A DNA stretch of 64,000 nt from Clostridium liquoris (GCF_002995785.1 NZ_PVXO01000009.1:62001-126000), one strand, 5' to 3'; shown: positions 15,891-24,886, counted from the first letter of the stretch. Notes: a model not told the origin generated them from the letters alone. Numbers and translations are program-made.

Positions 15891-16553
15891 TTGCACAGAA
15901 AAGGATTGAAAATAATTATTGTTTTTATAACCCTAATGATTTTATTTCCTATTATAAAGTATCTTTCTCACTATAATCCATCTATAAAATCTAATAAGAA
16001 AGCTAGTAGCATTTTACCTAAGTCCTCCAGCAAAGAAAATAACAATAAAGAATTGTTTTTTAATGAACCTAAAAATAAGCCTTCTTCCACACATATTAAG
16101 ATATACAAAGAGGAAAGATTACTAGAACTATATGGAGATAATACACTTTTGGGAAGATTTAAAATTGGCTTGGGACGTTCTCCTGTGGGCACTAAAAATA
16201 AAGAGGGAGATAATAAAACTCCTGAAGGCAAATATTATATTTGTACAAAAAATGATAAAACAAAATATACTTATTTTATGGGTATAAGTTATCCTAACAT
16301 TGAAGATGCTAAAAGAGGACTAAATAATAATTTAATTGATAATAATATAAATGAACAAATTAAAACTGCAATAGATAAAAAAGGCTTACCTCCCTGGAAC
16401 ACTCCCCTAGGCGGTGCTGTAGGTATTCATGGTGGAGGAGCTAAATATGACTGGACTTATGGTTGTATTGCAGTGTCAGATGAAGACATAAAAATACTTT
16501 GGAAGTATTGTAACATAGGAACTCCTGTGGAAATCTTTAAAAAATGTTCATAA
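15891..16553 (+). CDS. L,D-transpeptidase (YkuD domain), membrane-anchored
   Basis: The protein is 220 residues and starts at a TTG after AGAAGGAG. It has a hydrophobic N-terminal anchor at about residues 5-25, a Ser/Lys/Asn-rich linker, and a YkuD domain from about residue 70. The active site carries the HGGG and YGCIAV motifs, with the catalytic Cys in the latter. L,D-transpeptidases form 3-3 cross-links in peptidoglycan or attach proteins to it. It is divergent from the polysaccharide deacetylase, so both may serve envelope modification. Confidence 0.9.
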   Translation: MHRKGLKIIIVFITLMILFPIIKYLSHYNPSIKSNKKASSILPKSSSKENNNKELFFNEPKNKPSSTHIKIYKEERLLELYGDNTLLGRFKIGLGRSPVGTKNKEGDNKTPEGKYYICTKNDKTKYTYFMGISYPNIEDAKRGLNNNLIDNNINEQIKTAIDKKGLPPWNTPLGGAVGIHGGGAKYDWTYGCIAVSDEDIKILWKYCNIGTPVEIFKKCS

Positions 16554-16636
16554 TTCTTCATTATAAATGTTCATAATTATCCTTTATAATAGACTAATAG
16601 TGTAAAAATAACAATAGTAAGGAATGGGCAATTATT

Positions 16637-17224
16637 ATGAAAAAATTTATAAATTATCTAGATAAAATAGTAACTATAGGAGTAAGATTATTACTATTAT
16701 TCAATATTATAAATAACTTATACTATAAAAATTATTACTTTGTCCTAATAGGATTGGCCGCTTTTGCATTAACCTTTTTGACAATGATTTATTGTAAAAT
16801 TTTCAGGACTTCAGTCAATAGTCTATTTGATTTTTGCATAACATTTTTTGTTTTTCTTGCATTATACCTAGGAACATTAAAGGGTTTTTATAGGTTTCCA
16901 TGGTGGGATACTATGCTTCATTTTGTTTCAGGAATATTACTAGGATTATTCTCTATACTACTTATGAATGCTCTAAATAAAAATAAAGATTTAAGATTAT
17001 ATCTTGATGCTAAATTCATTTTTTTGTATATAATCTCCTTTGTAGCACTATGTGGAGTTCTATGGGAAATATATGAATTTACTGCAGATACCATCTTCAA
17101 TTTAGATATGCAGGGTGTATCATTTACAGGCGTAACTGATACCATGGAAGATTTTATTGCTGACCTTGTAGGCGGCATAATTCCTGCACTTTACGGTTAT
17201 AATATTTTTAAGGGTAAAAACTAA
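16637..17224 (+). CDS. Multi-pass membrane protein, YjdF/DUF2238-like
   Basis: The 195-residue protein has about five membrane helices. Conserved polar residues sit in the helices: FPWWDTMLHFVSG, CGVLWEIYEFTADTIF and DTMEDFIADLVGG. These correspond to the Trp-Asp-His, Trp-Glu and Asp-Asp motifs of the YjdF (DUF2238) family, whose function is unknown. The ribosome site is AAGGAATGGG. It follows the L,D-transpeptidase gene by 83 bases in the same direction and could be co-transcribed, but the gap is large enough for its own promoter. Confidence 0.7.
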   Translation: MKKFINYLDKIVTIGVRLLLLFNIINNLYYKNYYFVLIGLAAFALTFLTMIYCKIFRTSVNSLFDFCITFFVFLALYLGTLKGFYRFPWWDTMLHFVSGILLGLFSILLMNALNKNKDLRLYLDAKFIFLYIISFVALCGVLWEIYEFTADTIFNLDMQGVSFTGVTDTMEDFIADLVGGIIPALYGYNIFKGKN

Positions 17225-17259
17225 GTGCTTATAACTTCTCATTAAATTTTTTTCTAAGC

Positions 17260-17308
17260 ATAAAAATTCCTTAAATATACCATTAGTATTTCTAAGGAAT
17301 TTTTATAT
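17260..17308. terminator. Bidirectional intrinsic terminator
   Basis: ATAAAAATTCCTTA and TAAGGAATTTTTAT arms lie between the convergent membrane protein and acetamidase genes, with T-rich flanks on both strands. Confidence 0.8.
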
Positions 17309-17312
17309 TGGT

Positions 17313-18221
17313 CTAACTTACATGTGCGAAATTAAATTCATATATATTTAATTTTTTCTTAGGAAGACATACTTTTACAGTAATCAAAGGGTTAACAACT
17401 TGACTTATTCTTATATCACAAGTAGCACTTAAAAGCCTATAGGCATCTTCGAATTTTAGATTTAGTTCTTTACTTAAGAATTCCACCATATCCTCTACAG
17501 CTGCTTTTATAGCTTCCTTATAGTTATCACCACTAGATACTATAATCAAATAATCTTTGCTATCCACTCTTGGTCTTTTAATAGTTTTACCTTTTATCAA
17601 TGAAACTTTCAGTCTTACCCTTCCTCCAATTTCAATTCCTGTTCCACTGAGTTCACCATCCCCCATGGAGGCATGTAAATCCCCTAAAGCTAATTTTGCT
17701 CCTTCTACGAAGACTGGCAAATATACTTTAGAACCTATGGTTATCTCCTTTGTATCCATATTTGATCCATGATCCCCAGGAGTAACACAGCTGATACTTC
17801 CTTCCTTTGGCGCTACTCCAATTACCCCAATCATTGGATCTACAGGTATTTTAACATTTTCAGCAAAATATGCGAATCCATCCTTAATAGGAATTATCTT
17901 CGTGTTTGGTGCCTTTATTTTATCTCCTAATACTCCTAGTCCAATATTTATTATCATAACACCTTGATTGTTTAATATAATGTCCTTTATTTCAATGCAT
18001 AAAATATCCCCTTCTTTAGCTTCTTCAATCCATATGGGTCCTACTGAGGCATTCATTATAGTACCATCTATGCTTGGTCTTAAATCCTTTTCTGTTTTTA
18101 TTTGACCGCTATAACAATCTTCTGTCTCTACCCAAAATTCTTCTCCATCTTTTATAAAGTACTTAGCTTCATTTTTAGCACTAAATTCGTAAATAACCTT
18201 GTCTTTTTTAAATTCTTTCAT
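17313..18221 (-). CDS. Acetamidase/formamidase family protein
   Basis: The protein is 302 residues from the ATG at 18221, with GGGGTGG upstream; the much longer open frame to 18347 has no start signal. It has the FmdA/AmdA beta-rich fold signature text, such as GPIWIEEAKEGDILCIEI near residue 50, GDHGSNMDT near 155 and LGDLHASMGDGELSGTGIE near 185, which includes the conserved metal and active-site Asp/His residues. It probably hydrolyses short amides to ammonia and an acid. The physiological substrate is unknown, and no amide transporter or urea genes are adjacent. Confidence 0.9.
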   Translation of the reverse strand: MKEFKKDKVIYEFSAKNEAKYFIKDGEEFWVETEDCYSGQIKTEKDLRPSIDGTIMNASVGPIWIEEAKEGDILCIEIKDIILNNQGVMIINIGLGVLGDKIKAPNTKIIPIKDGFAYFAENVKIPVDPMIGVIGVAPKEGSISCVTPGDHGSNMDTKEITIGSKVYLPVFVEGAKLALGDLHASMGDGELSGTGIEIGGRVRLKVSLIKGKTIKRPRVDSKDYLIIVSSGDNYKEAIKAAVEDMVEFLSKELNLKFEDAYRLLSATCDIRISQVVNPLITVKVCLPKKKLNIYEFNFAHVS

Positions 18222-18335
18222 AAATTTACCACCCCGCTGGAAGTATTTTAAACAAATCTGGTACAGCATATAATGCTGCACCGCAAAATAATAACTTGTT
18301 AAAATATATGATATATCCACAAAACATATTATAAA

Positions 18336-18372
18336 TATAAAAAACATCTACAATTTGCAGATGTTTTTTATA
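18336..18372 (-). terminator. Intrinsic terminator after the DegV gene
   Basis: AAAAAACATCT / AGATGTTTTTT stem with an 8-base loop, lying just past the DegV stop codon on the minus strand. Confidence 0.8.
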
Positions 18373-18390
18373 TTTTCTCCTTTGTCAACA

Positions 18391-19254
18391 CTATTTATCC
18401 AATTCGTCCATGGTATAGTAGGCAAGACCAATGGCACCTGGTCCTACATGAGATCCTATTACAGGTCCAATTGGGCAGACTTTTATTTCTTTTCCTATTA
18501 AGCCCTTTATAGTTTTAGCAATTTCCTTTGCTTCCTCTTCACAATCAATATGATGTATAACAATGTTTCCAAATTGAAACTTTTTTATGTCCTTTAAAAA
18601 AGTATTTATCATTTCCATAATGGCTTTTTTCTTTGTTCTAACCTTATTGAATATAGTTGTTTCTCCATTAGTTACAGTTAATATTGGTGTTATTTTAAGT
18701 ACCTTACCCAATAATGCTGTTGCCCCTCCTATTCTTCCTCCCTTTGCTAAATAATCTAGGGTATTTGGTATAAACAAAAATCTACTTCTATTTATATTAT
18801 CCTTGGCGGCCTTTACTACCTCTTTAATGTTAGAACCTTTTTTTGCCTCCTTAGCTGCTTCAATTACACTAAATCCTAACTGCATACAATTACTTCTTGA
18901 GTCTACAATCTCTATTTTGGCATTAGGATATTCTTTTAACACCATATTTTTAGCTAAAAATGCTGAGGAATATGTACCACTCATATCTGATGAAATAAAT
19001 ATACCTACTATGTCATTATTTTCTTTAACTAAATTTAAAAAAGTTTCATACATTTCTCCTACAGAGGGTTGGGATGACTTTGGAAATTCTCCTTTTTCTT
19101 CTATTCTTTTGTAAAAAGTATCATTGTCTATGTCAACTTCTTTAAAACTTATATCCTTAAAAGCAATATTTAATGATACAACAGAAATATTATGTTCATT
19201 TCTTATTTTTTCTGAAATATACGAAGTACTATCTGTTACTATTTTTACACTCAT
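18391..19254 (-). CDS. DegV-family fatty-acid-binding protein
   Basis: The protein is 287 residues from ATG 19254, 9 bases after AAGGAG; a TTG two codons earlier lies too close to the site. The N-terminal motif VKIVTDSTSYI and later GTYSSAFLA, DSRSNCMQLG, FIPNTLDYLAKGGRIGG and HVGPGAIG are typical of DegV/FakB proteins. These hold a fatty acid and, with the kinase FakA, supply acyl-phosphate for lipid synthesis. No fakA is adjacent, so assignment as FakB is by family only. It forms a single-gene unit with its own terminator. Confidence 0.92.
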   Translation of the reverse strand: MSVKIVTDSTSYISEKIRNEHNISVVSLNIAFKDISFKEVDIDNDTFYKRIEEKGEFPKSSQPSVGEMYETFLNLVKENNDIVGIFISSDMSGTYSSAFLAKNMVLKEYPNAKIEIVDSRSNCMQLGFSVIEAAKEAKKGSNIKEVVKAAKDNINRSRFLFIPNTLDYLAKGGRIGGATALLGKVLKITPILTVTNGETTIFNKVRTKKKAIMEMINTFLKDIKKFQFGNIVIHHIDCEEEAKEIAKTIKGLIGKEIKVCPIGPVIGSHVGPGAIGLAYYTMDELDK

Positions 19255-19425
19255 TTTCAACTACTCCTTTATTGCAAATTGTTCATCAATTCAAAATGAA
19301 ATTATATTCATATAATTATATCATTTTTTTAGTATAAAATACATGAAAAAAGTATTATCTTAAAATATAATTTAAATATTAATGCTATAATTATATTGAT
19401 ATTGCTTAAAATAGGAGTGATTTTG

Positions 19426-20412
19426 TTGAAAGAAAACATATTGAATTTACTTAAGGAAAGTGGCGATTCCTTTATTTCAGGACAATTTATTAGTGAAAAA
19501 TTAGGAGTTACCAGAACTGCTATATGGAAATATATGAACACTCTAAAGGAAGAGGGCTATGAGATTGAATCTGTATCTAAAAAAGGATATAGATTGATAT
19601 GCTCGCCGGATATACTTACTTTTAGTGAAATAAAAGAATATTTAAACACAAAATTCATAGGTAAAAAGTTTATACATTTTGACTCAATAGATTCTACCAA
19701 TACTAAAGCTAAAGAACTAGCATCTTTAGGCGAGGAAAATGGTACAGTAATAATTAGTGAAGAACAAACCGGTGGCCGCGGAAGACTGGGAAGGAACTGG
19801 TGCTCGCCTAAAGGCAAAGGTATTTGGCTTTCAATTATTTTAAAACCAGATATAGATCCCATGAATATAGCAAAAATAACCCAAGTGGCTGGAGCTGCTG
19901 TTTGTAAATCCCTTTTAGATATAGGAATAACAACTTATATAAAATGGCCTAATGATATAATAATAAATAGCAAAAAGGTTTGTGGTATTTTAACAGAAAT
20001 GAGTGGAGAACTAAATATGGTAAACTATGTGGTCTTAGGTATAGGCATAAATGTTAATATTGATGCGGAAGAATTTCCTGAAGATTTAAAGGAAATAGCT
20101 ACTTCTTTAAAAATCGAACAGGAAAAAACTATAAACAGAAAAGAATTAACTGGAAGGATTCTAAATAATTTTGAACTTCTTTATAGGAATTTTTTAAACA
20201 CCTCCTCCTTGAGTGCTTCAGTAAAAATCTGCAAAAAACATTCTATATTACTAGGAAGGGAAATTAAAATAATAAATAGAAATACTTCTACTTTAGGAAA
20301 AGCTATTGATATAGATAATGAAGGCAGACTTATAGTGCAATATGAAAATGGAGAAACCGAGGCAGTAATCTCAGGTGAAGTATCTATTAGAGGTTTATGC
20401 GGTTATGTGTGA
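19426..20412 (+). CDS. birA: Bifunctional biotin ligase / biotin operon repressor BirA
   Basis: The protein is 328 residues from a TTG at 19426, 8 bases after AGGAG. The N-terminal helix-turn-helix domain (residues 1-60, with GQFISEKLGVTRTAIWKYM) is the DNA-binding part of group II BirA. The central ligase domain carries the biotin/ATP loop GGRGRLGRNW and the KWPNDI motif. A small C-terminal domain ends RGLCGYV. It attaches biotin to carboxylase subunits and represses biotin genes when biotin is plentiful. The stop codon TGA lies inside the right end of the IS element that begins at 20409, so the insertion sits exactly at the end of the gene but leaves the protein essentially whole. Confidence 0.95.
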   Translation: MKENILNLLKESGDSFISGQFISEKLGVTRTAIWKYMNTLKEEGYEIESVSKKGYRLICSPDILTFSEIKEYLNTKFIGKKFIHFDSIDSTNTKAKELASLGEENGTVIISEEQTGGRGRLGRNWCSPKGKGIWLSIILKPDIDPMNIAKITQVAGAAVCKSLLDIGITTYIKWPNDIIINSKKVCGILTEMSGELNMVNYVVLGIGINVNIDAEEFPEDLKEIATSLKIEQEKTINRKELTGRILNNFELLYRNFLNTSSLSASVKICKKHSILLGREIKIINRNTSTLGKAIDIDNEGRLIVQYENGETEAVISGEVSIRGLCGYV

Positions 20413-20560
20413 ACTCACCACCACTTTAGAAGTAGTGGCTTCTTGGGTAATACCTTCTAATGAAGATAAATTTACCAAGCTAGCAAGGCAGAACCAGCCT
20501 CTTTTATATTTAGTGCTGCATTATAATCCCTATCTATAGTACAGCCACACTTTTCACATT
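20409..20560 (-). ncRNA. Predicted omega-RNA (reRNA) scaffold at the element right end
   Basis: In this family the guide RNA overlaps the 3' end of tnpB and runs through the right end. The segment after the tnpB stop (20471 down to 20409) is conserved in the second copy and, in diverged form, in a solo copy at 37296-37376, and it has a hairpin before the terminal GTTCAC. The guide would be the flanking DNA beyond 20409, which is the end of birA read in reverse (starting ACATAACCGC). The 5' boundary is a guess; no transcript evidence exists here. Confidence 0.5.
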
Positions 20561-21677
20561 TATATATTCTATCTGATAGTTGTAACTTTTCTTTCACAGT
20601 TCCACAGTTACTGCACATTTTGGAAGATGGAAACCATTTATCTATTTTGATAAGTTGTTTTCCTTTATCCTCCAACTTATACTTTAGAAAGTTCCTAAAT
20701 GTTCCAAACCCATTATCGGATAATGATTTTCCTAGCTTTAAGCATTGTCCTACTGCCCTCAAGTTTATATCTTCTACCATTATTGCATCATATGCTTTTG
20801 CTAGATTATATGCTTTTTTATGAAGCCAATCTTTCCTTTGTTCTGATATTTTGTTTTGTATTTTTGATATTTTCTTTTTTTGTTTAATCCAGTTATTAGA
20901 TTTTAATATTTTTCTACTTAACTTTTGCTGTTCTTTTTTTAATTTTTCCTCAGTCCTTTTATAATATTTAGGGTAGTTGGCTTTCCTACCCTCACTATCT
21001 ACATAAAAATCATGCTGAGAATAATCTAATCCTAGAATTATTTTTGAAGGAGTTTGCTTTTCCGGAGTATAATATTCTACTGTGAAACTTATATAATATT
21101 GATTTCTACAATTTTTTGATAATGTAGCATTTTTTATAATGCTGTTTTCAGGTAATTGTCTATGATTAACAAATCTAATGGGCCTTTTTAATTTAGGTAT
21201 CTTAACATACTTTTCATCTACTATTGATACAGTGCCATTTTGATTATTGGTGGTGAAAGAATCCTGGTTTTTTCTTTTACTTTTGAAGTTTGGAATACCT
21301 TTTAAGTCCTTGAATGTTAATTCTTTGCCTAAAGTTTCAACTTGCTTCAATGCTTTTTTTGAGTATGTTTTACCATCAAATTCACTATTGTATTTTTTTA
21401 TAGCATCCCTAAAATCAAGCTGTACATTTGCAAAAGCTAATGAATCTATTTCTTTCATATACTCATAATCTTTTTTTATTATTGCTGGTGTTGGCAAGTC
21501 TATAGCCTTGTAATCAATTTTTCCATTAATAAAATTCTTCTCGCCAAGCTGTTTATACAGTATATCAACATATAAGTTATACATTTTTCTACTACAACCA
21601 AAAGCTTTCTCTAAGTATACCATTTGCTCTTTATTAGGTTTTAGCCTATATTTATACCCCTTATTTTTCTTAAGCAC
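20472..21677 (-). CDS. tnpB: TnpB RNA-guided nuclease, full length
   Basis: The 401-residue transposon-encoded endonuclease is ancestral to Cas12. It starts at GTG 21677, 7 bases after GAGGTG. The N-terminal YRLKPNKEQ motif is typical of the family. The RuvC-I catalytic Asp218 lies in ILGLDYSQ, the RuvC-II Glu302 in VEDINL, and the RuvC-III Asp384 in DRDYNAALN. A four-Cys zinc ribbon sits between the last two (Cys355, Cys358, Cys374, Cys377). All catalytic residues are intact, so it is probably active. It should use the omega-RNA from the right end to cut DNA next to a TAM. No tnpA lies next to it. Confidence 0.94.
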   Translation of the reverse strand: MLKKNKGYKYRLKPNKEQMVYLEKAFGCSRKMYNLYVDILYKQLGEKNFINGKIDYKAIDLPTPAIIKKDYEYMKEIDSLAFANVQLDFRDAIKKYNSEFDGKTYSKKALKQVETLGKELTFKDLKGIPNFKSKRKNQDSFTTNNQNGTVSIVDEKYVKIPKLKRPIRFVNHRQLPENSIIKNATLSKNCRNQYYISFTVEYYTPEKQTPSKIILGLDYSQHDFYVDSEGRKANYPKYYKRTEEKLKKEQQKLSRKILKSNNWIKQKKKISKIQNKISEQRKDWLHKKAYNLAKAYDAIMVEDINLRAVGQCLKLGKSLSDNGFGTFRNFLKYKLEDKGKQLIKIDKWFPSSKMCSNCGTVKEKLQLSDRIYKCEKCGCTIDRDYNAALNIKEAGSALLAW

Positions 21678-21891
21678 AGATTTTCACCTCATTTAGTACT
21701 TTTCCCATATATTTAATAATCAATACTAAATAATCATTTGTTTACCACATTTATAGCCTTGCTCCCTATTTTAGAATATACAACCTATAATAATTCATCG
21801 AGGAATTATTATTTTATGTATCGAACCTAAAATAATAAGAGGGCTATCCATCTCCCACCTAAGAGGATGGAAGAATTCCGCCCATTATGTT

Positions 21892-21935
21892 AAAAAAGTG
21901 CACCTCACTTTTTTAGTTGATAGACAATTGCTACA
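21892..21935. repeat. Hairpin plus 7-bp units next to the IS left end
   Basis: AAAAAAGTG / CACTTTTTT around CACCT is followed by AGTTGAT, AGACAAT and TGCTACA in 7-bp register. Before the IS inserted, this hairpin would have directly followed the birA stop codon. Confidence 0.65.
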
Positions 21936-22062
21936 TATATTCTATAAGTATAAAATAATAATTTATAAGAAAACATATTTTTTTACTCCTTGGATAAACT
22001 ATTAATATCACATTGCCTTTTTCCACAGTATATTATAATAATGAATCCAAGGAGGCATCCTT

Positions 22063-22233
22063 ATGGACAATAATAACAATCATTTAAAGACTGACCATAA
22101 ATCTAATGCCGAGCTTAGAAAAATGTTCCCAAAAGATGGAGCAAAAATAGGTATTGAACATGGAGAGAAAAAAGGCTCACACTCCAATGGCAGCAAATTT
22201 ACTAAAAGATCTAAGCTTTCTCACCATAACTAA
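22063..22233 (+). CDS. Small hydrophilic protein (56 aa), unknown
   Basis: ATG 22063 is preceded by AAGGAGG at good spacing. The product is very polar, begins with a run of Asn (DNNNNH), contains ELRKMFPKDGAKIGIEHGEKKG and ends with a basic Ser/Lys/His-rich tail. There is no membrane segment and no cysteine. It is followed by a strong terminator, so it is a single-gene transcript. I do not recognise the family. A sporulation or nucleic-acid-associated role would be a guess based only on composition. Confidence 0.7.
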   Translation: MDNNNNHLKTDHKSNAELRKMFPKDGAKIGIEHGEKKGSHSNGSKFTKRSKLSHHN

Positions 22234-22242
22234 TTTAATATG

Positions 22243-22280
22243 AAAAAGAGTTAGGAAACTTATTCTAACTCTTTTTATTT
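22243..22280 (+). terminator. Intrinsic terminator
   Basis: AAAAAGAGTTAG / CTAACTCTTTTT stem with a 10-base loop and T-rich tail, ten bases after the small gene. Confidence 0.88.
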
Positions 22281-22419
22281 TTAATATAATTTAGCATATA
22301 ATTTATTTATGTTTCAAATTACCATATACAAATTTAGTAGAAATAATATAAAATATTAAGTGTATACTTTTTTACTAATAGATTTTAATATAATATTTAA
22401 TTAAAGGAGGTATTTAGTT

Positions 22420-23733
22420 ATGATTTGTTCTAATTGTGGTCATAGCCTGAATACTGAAGATAAATTTTGTCCTATTTGTGGAAATAAAATATCTTTAGAT
22501 AATATTGATTGTAAAAATATAGCATCTACAGAATTAAATAAAGAAAATGAAAATGAAAAAACTTTACTGATGACACTATGTGATGAAGAAAATCTTCAAA
22601 AAACTTTACCAAATGCTTTGAAAGATGTAATTTTCCCAAAAGACTTAGATAAAAAAAGTAAAATTATCCATGAAGAAGATGAAGACGAAAGTAAGAATAA
22701 ATCTGTTTTTCTCTTTCCCATAATATCTGCCTTAGCTGCCTGCAGCATGTTAGTGGCAACCTATAGTTATGAACATTATGTAAATTGGAATACTCTTTCC
22801 ATGCAGAAACAAGCTGAGATTTTAGCCCTTTCTGGAAATATTGATAAATCTCTTCCATTAATAGAGGAAGGCTTAAGTAAAAGACCTAATTATGATTCCT
22901 TACAAGTTGATTTGGAGTTTTTGAATAAAGGTAAAAATATTGAAAAAAACTTAAAAGAAGTGGATAAGCTTAGTGAAGAAAAGAAATTTGATACAGCCTT
23001 AAATTTGTTAAATTCAGTAGAAAAAACTCTATCTAATACCACTGGACCTTTCTATGGTAATTTAAAAAATGAAGCAACAGTAAGAAAAACTTCTCTTATA
23101 CTTGAAGAGGTTAAAAATAAGATGAAGGATAAGAAAACCATAGAAGAATTGATTCCACTGTATGAACAAATTATGACCATAAAGACAGAGGAAGGGAAGA
23201 AAACTTTAGATGAATTAAGAAATCAAATTTCTAACATAGCCTATAATAATGCCAATGAATACTTAAATAAAAAGAATTTTGATTCTGCTCTAGGGGAAAT
23301 TAATAGAGCTTTACAATTTGATAAAAACAATAAAAAACTTAATTCAATGTCCACTGTCATAAAAAATCAAAAAAACAAGTTTGAACTGGACGAGCAGAAA
23401 AGAATTGATCAAGCTGTAACTTCAGCAATGGAGGAAGAAACTATAAATCAAACTAAGTCAGTTAAGATATTACATAATAATAGTACTATAGACAATAATG
23501 GTAATTTTATTATTGGTGGAGAAATAGAAAATATAGGCACAAAACCTATATATTCCATAGAAATATTCTATCAAATATACAATTCAAAAGGACAAACTAT
23601 AGCCTCCTGCTCTACTTTTGTATATCCTAATTACTTAAATACAGGAGATAAGGGAAAATTTGAATTTGTACACTATGGCATGAAGGATGCTAAGGAAATG
23701 AAAATAACTAATTCTACCTGGTCTGTTGAATAG
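22420..23733 (+). CDS. Membrane protein with zinc ribbon and C-terminal FxLYD domain
   Basis: This is a 437-residue protein. An N-terminal zinc ribbon (CSNCG...CPICG, residues 3-21) faces the cytoplasm. One membrane helix lies near residues 96-115. The extracellular part is helical with TPR-like repeats (for example SGNIDKSLPLIEEGLSKRPNYDSLQ and DSALGEINRALQFDKNNKKL). The last 90 residues form an FxLYD-type beta domain (GGEIENIGTKPIYSIEIFYQIYNSKG). The start ATG follows AAAGGAGG. The next gene, a membrane serine protease, begins 12 bases after the stop, so the two form an operon. A role as a surface sensor or scaffold for the protease is an inference from this arrangement. Confidence 0.8.
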   Translation: MICSNCGHSLNTEDKFCPICGNKISLDNIDCKNIASTELNKENENEKTLLMTLCDEENLQKTLPNALKDVIFPKDLDKKSKIIHEEDEDESKNKSVFLFPIISALAACSMLVATYSYEHYVNWNTLSMQKQAEILALSGNIDKSLPLIEEGLSKRPNYDSLQVDLEFLNKGKNIEKNLKEVDKLSEEKKFDTALNLLNSVEKTLSNTTGPFYGNLKNEATVRKTSLILEEVKNKMKDKKTIEELIPLYEQIMTIKTEEGKKTLDELRNQISNIAYNNANEYLNKKNFDSALGEINRALQFDKNNKKLNSMSTVIKNQKNKFELDEQKRIDQAVTSAMEEETINQTKSVKILHNNSTIDNNGNFIIGGEIENIGTKPIYSIEIFYQIYNSKGQTIASCSTFVYPNYLNTGDKGKFEFVHYGMKDAKEMKITNSTWSVE

Positions 23734-23745
23734 GAGGTAATAGCT

Positions 23746-24879
23746 ATGAAGAAAAATGTTAAAATTATTCTATCTGCTTTAATATCCACACTATTTGTTT
23801 CCTTTGGTCTGTTTGGTTCTTATATAATACATAAAAATATGAAGTATTCTTCTTTAGCTCTAAACTCATCCTTAGGTACTATGGCGGATTTAAGTTCCAT
23901 AAATAATATAGATAAAAGCCTTATGGATAGTATAAGTGAAAATCAGAAATTTGTGGTATCAGTATATGCCAATATAGATAAAGGTGTGAGTCAAGGTTCA
24001 GGCTTTTTATATAACGATAAGGGGGACATTATCACCAATGCCCATGTAGTTGGTGGCTCAAAAGATTTAAGGATAAAAATGGCTGATAACACAATATATA
24101 GCGGAACAGTAATTGGTAAATCCACTAATTTAGATGTGGCTCTAATCAGAGTTCCAGCTCTTAAGAATAAAACTCCTTTAAAAGTAGACAAAGACTATAA
24201 GGCCTCTCTAGGGGATGAAGTAATTGCCATAGGAAGTCCTCATGGCCTTGAAAACGCAATAACCACTGGCATAATAAATGGTCTTAATAGAACTTTTACT
24301 ATAGAAGAATATAAATATAAAAACATGTATCAGATAACTGCTCCTGTTGACAATGGCAGTAGTGGAGGCCCTCTATTGGATAAAAAAACAGGAGAAGTAA
24401 TAGGAATAAATTCTGCAAAATCAGATGGAAACTCTATAGGTTATAGTATTCCTATAAATCAAGTTCTACAGGATGTGGATGCTTGGTCAAAAAACCCTGC
24501 AGCACCAGTAACCACAGATATTACTCCAAAATATAAATATGAGGATACTGAGGGTAAAAAAATTTCCTCTGAAAATCTTGTAAAGTATTTCTATAGTTGT
24601 ATTAACTCTAAGGATTACGTAGCTGCCTATGCCCTGCTTGGCAGTGAATGGCAATCCAAAACAGATTATAATTTATTTAGAAAAGGCTTTTTAACTACAA
24701 AAAATGTAGACATACTAAGCATAAGTTCTAATATAAGCTCAGATAATTCTATAACCATTGTTGGAATCATAAATTCACAGGATACCAGTACAACTGACAA
24801 ATATAAGGTTATTTATACTGTAGATTATGAAAATAACGTATTAAAGATACTAAAAGGATCTGCTCAAAAATTAAAGTAA
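23746..24879 (+). CDS. Membrane-anchored HtrA-like serine protease without PDZ domain
   Basis: The 377-residue protein has an N-terminal membrane anchor (residues 5-28) and a trypsin-like S1C protease domain (about 65-245). The catalytic triad is His100 in ITNAHVV, Asp130 in NLDVALIRV and Ser206 in NGSSGGPL. No PDZ domain follows. Instead, a C-terminal region of about 100 residues (ENLVKYFYSCINSKDYVAAYALLG) looks like an NTF2/DUF4878-type fold. It probably acts outside the membrane in protein quality control or processing. GAGG precedes the ATG. It is co-transcribed with the upstream zinc-ribbon/FxLYD gene and has a terminator behind it. Confidence 0.88.
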   Translation: MKKNVKIILSALISTLFVSFGLFGSYIIHKNMKYSSLALNSSLGTMADLSSINNIDKSLMDSISENQKFVVSVYANIDKGVSQGSGFLYNDKGDIITNAHVVGGSKDLRIKMADNTIYSGTVIGKSTNLDVALIRVPALKNKTPLKVDKDYKASLGDEVIAIGSPHGLENAITTGIINGLNRTFTIEEYKYKNMYQITAPVDNGSSGGPLLDKKTGEVIGINSAKSDGNSIGYSIPINQVLQDVDAWSKNPAAPVTTDITPKYKYEDTEGKKISSENLVKYFYSCINSKDYVAAYALLGSEWQSKTDYNLFRKGFLTTKNVDILSISSNISSDNSITIVGIINSQDTSTTDKYKVIYTVDYENNVLKILKGSAQKLK

Positions 24880-24886
24880 TTAATTT

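Larger units (their letters stand above)
20409..21889 (-). mobile_element. tnpB-only IS605-type (IS1341-like) element, intact copy
   Basis: Comparison with the second copy at 46429-47286 sets the ends: both share sequence from GTGAACTCACC at the right end to GGGCGGAATTC...ATTATG at the left end. The element is 1481 bp and has no tnpA, so it would move only with help in trans. The right end, read on the minus strand, folds into a hairpin (CCACTACTTC region) and stops at GTTCAC. The left flank reads TTTAA, a probable target/TAM motif. The left end (21678-21889) holds an inverted pair, CCATCCTC / GAGATGG, and AT-rich DNA. Confidence 0.9.

Noticed and set aside
16918-17178. Minus-strand open frame within the YjdF-like gene, one of many antisense frames inside real genes
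   Set aside because: It lies wholly opposite a gene with good start and domain evidence. Such shadow frames are expected in AT-rich DNA with few antisense stops.
18261-18282. GTACAGCAT / ATGCTGCAC partial palindrome upstream of the acetamidase gene
   Set aside because: The arms are imperfect, no regulator gene is adjacent and no known consensus fits; not enough to call an operator.
20472-21677. TnpB considered as a Cas12 effector
   Set aside because: Size (401 residues), the IS-type ends and the second deleted copy show a transposon gene; no array or adaptation genes are present.
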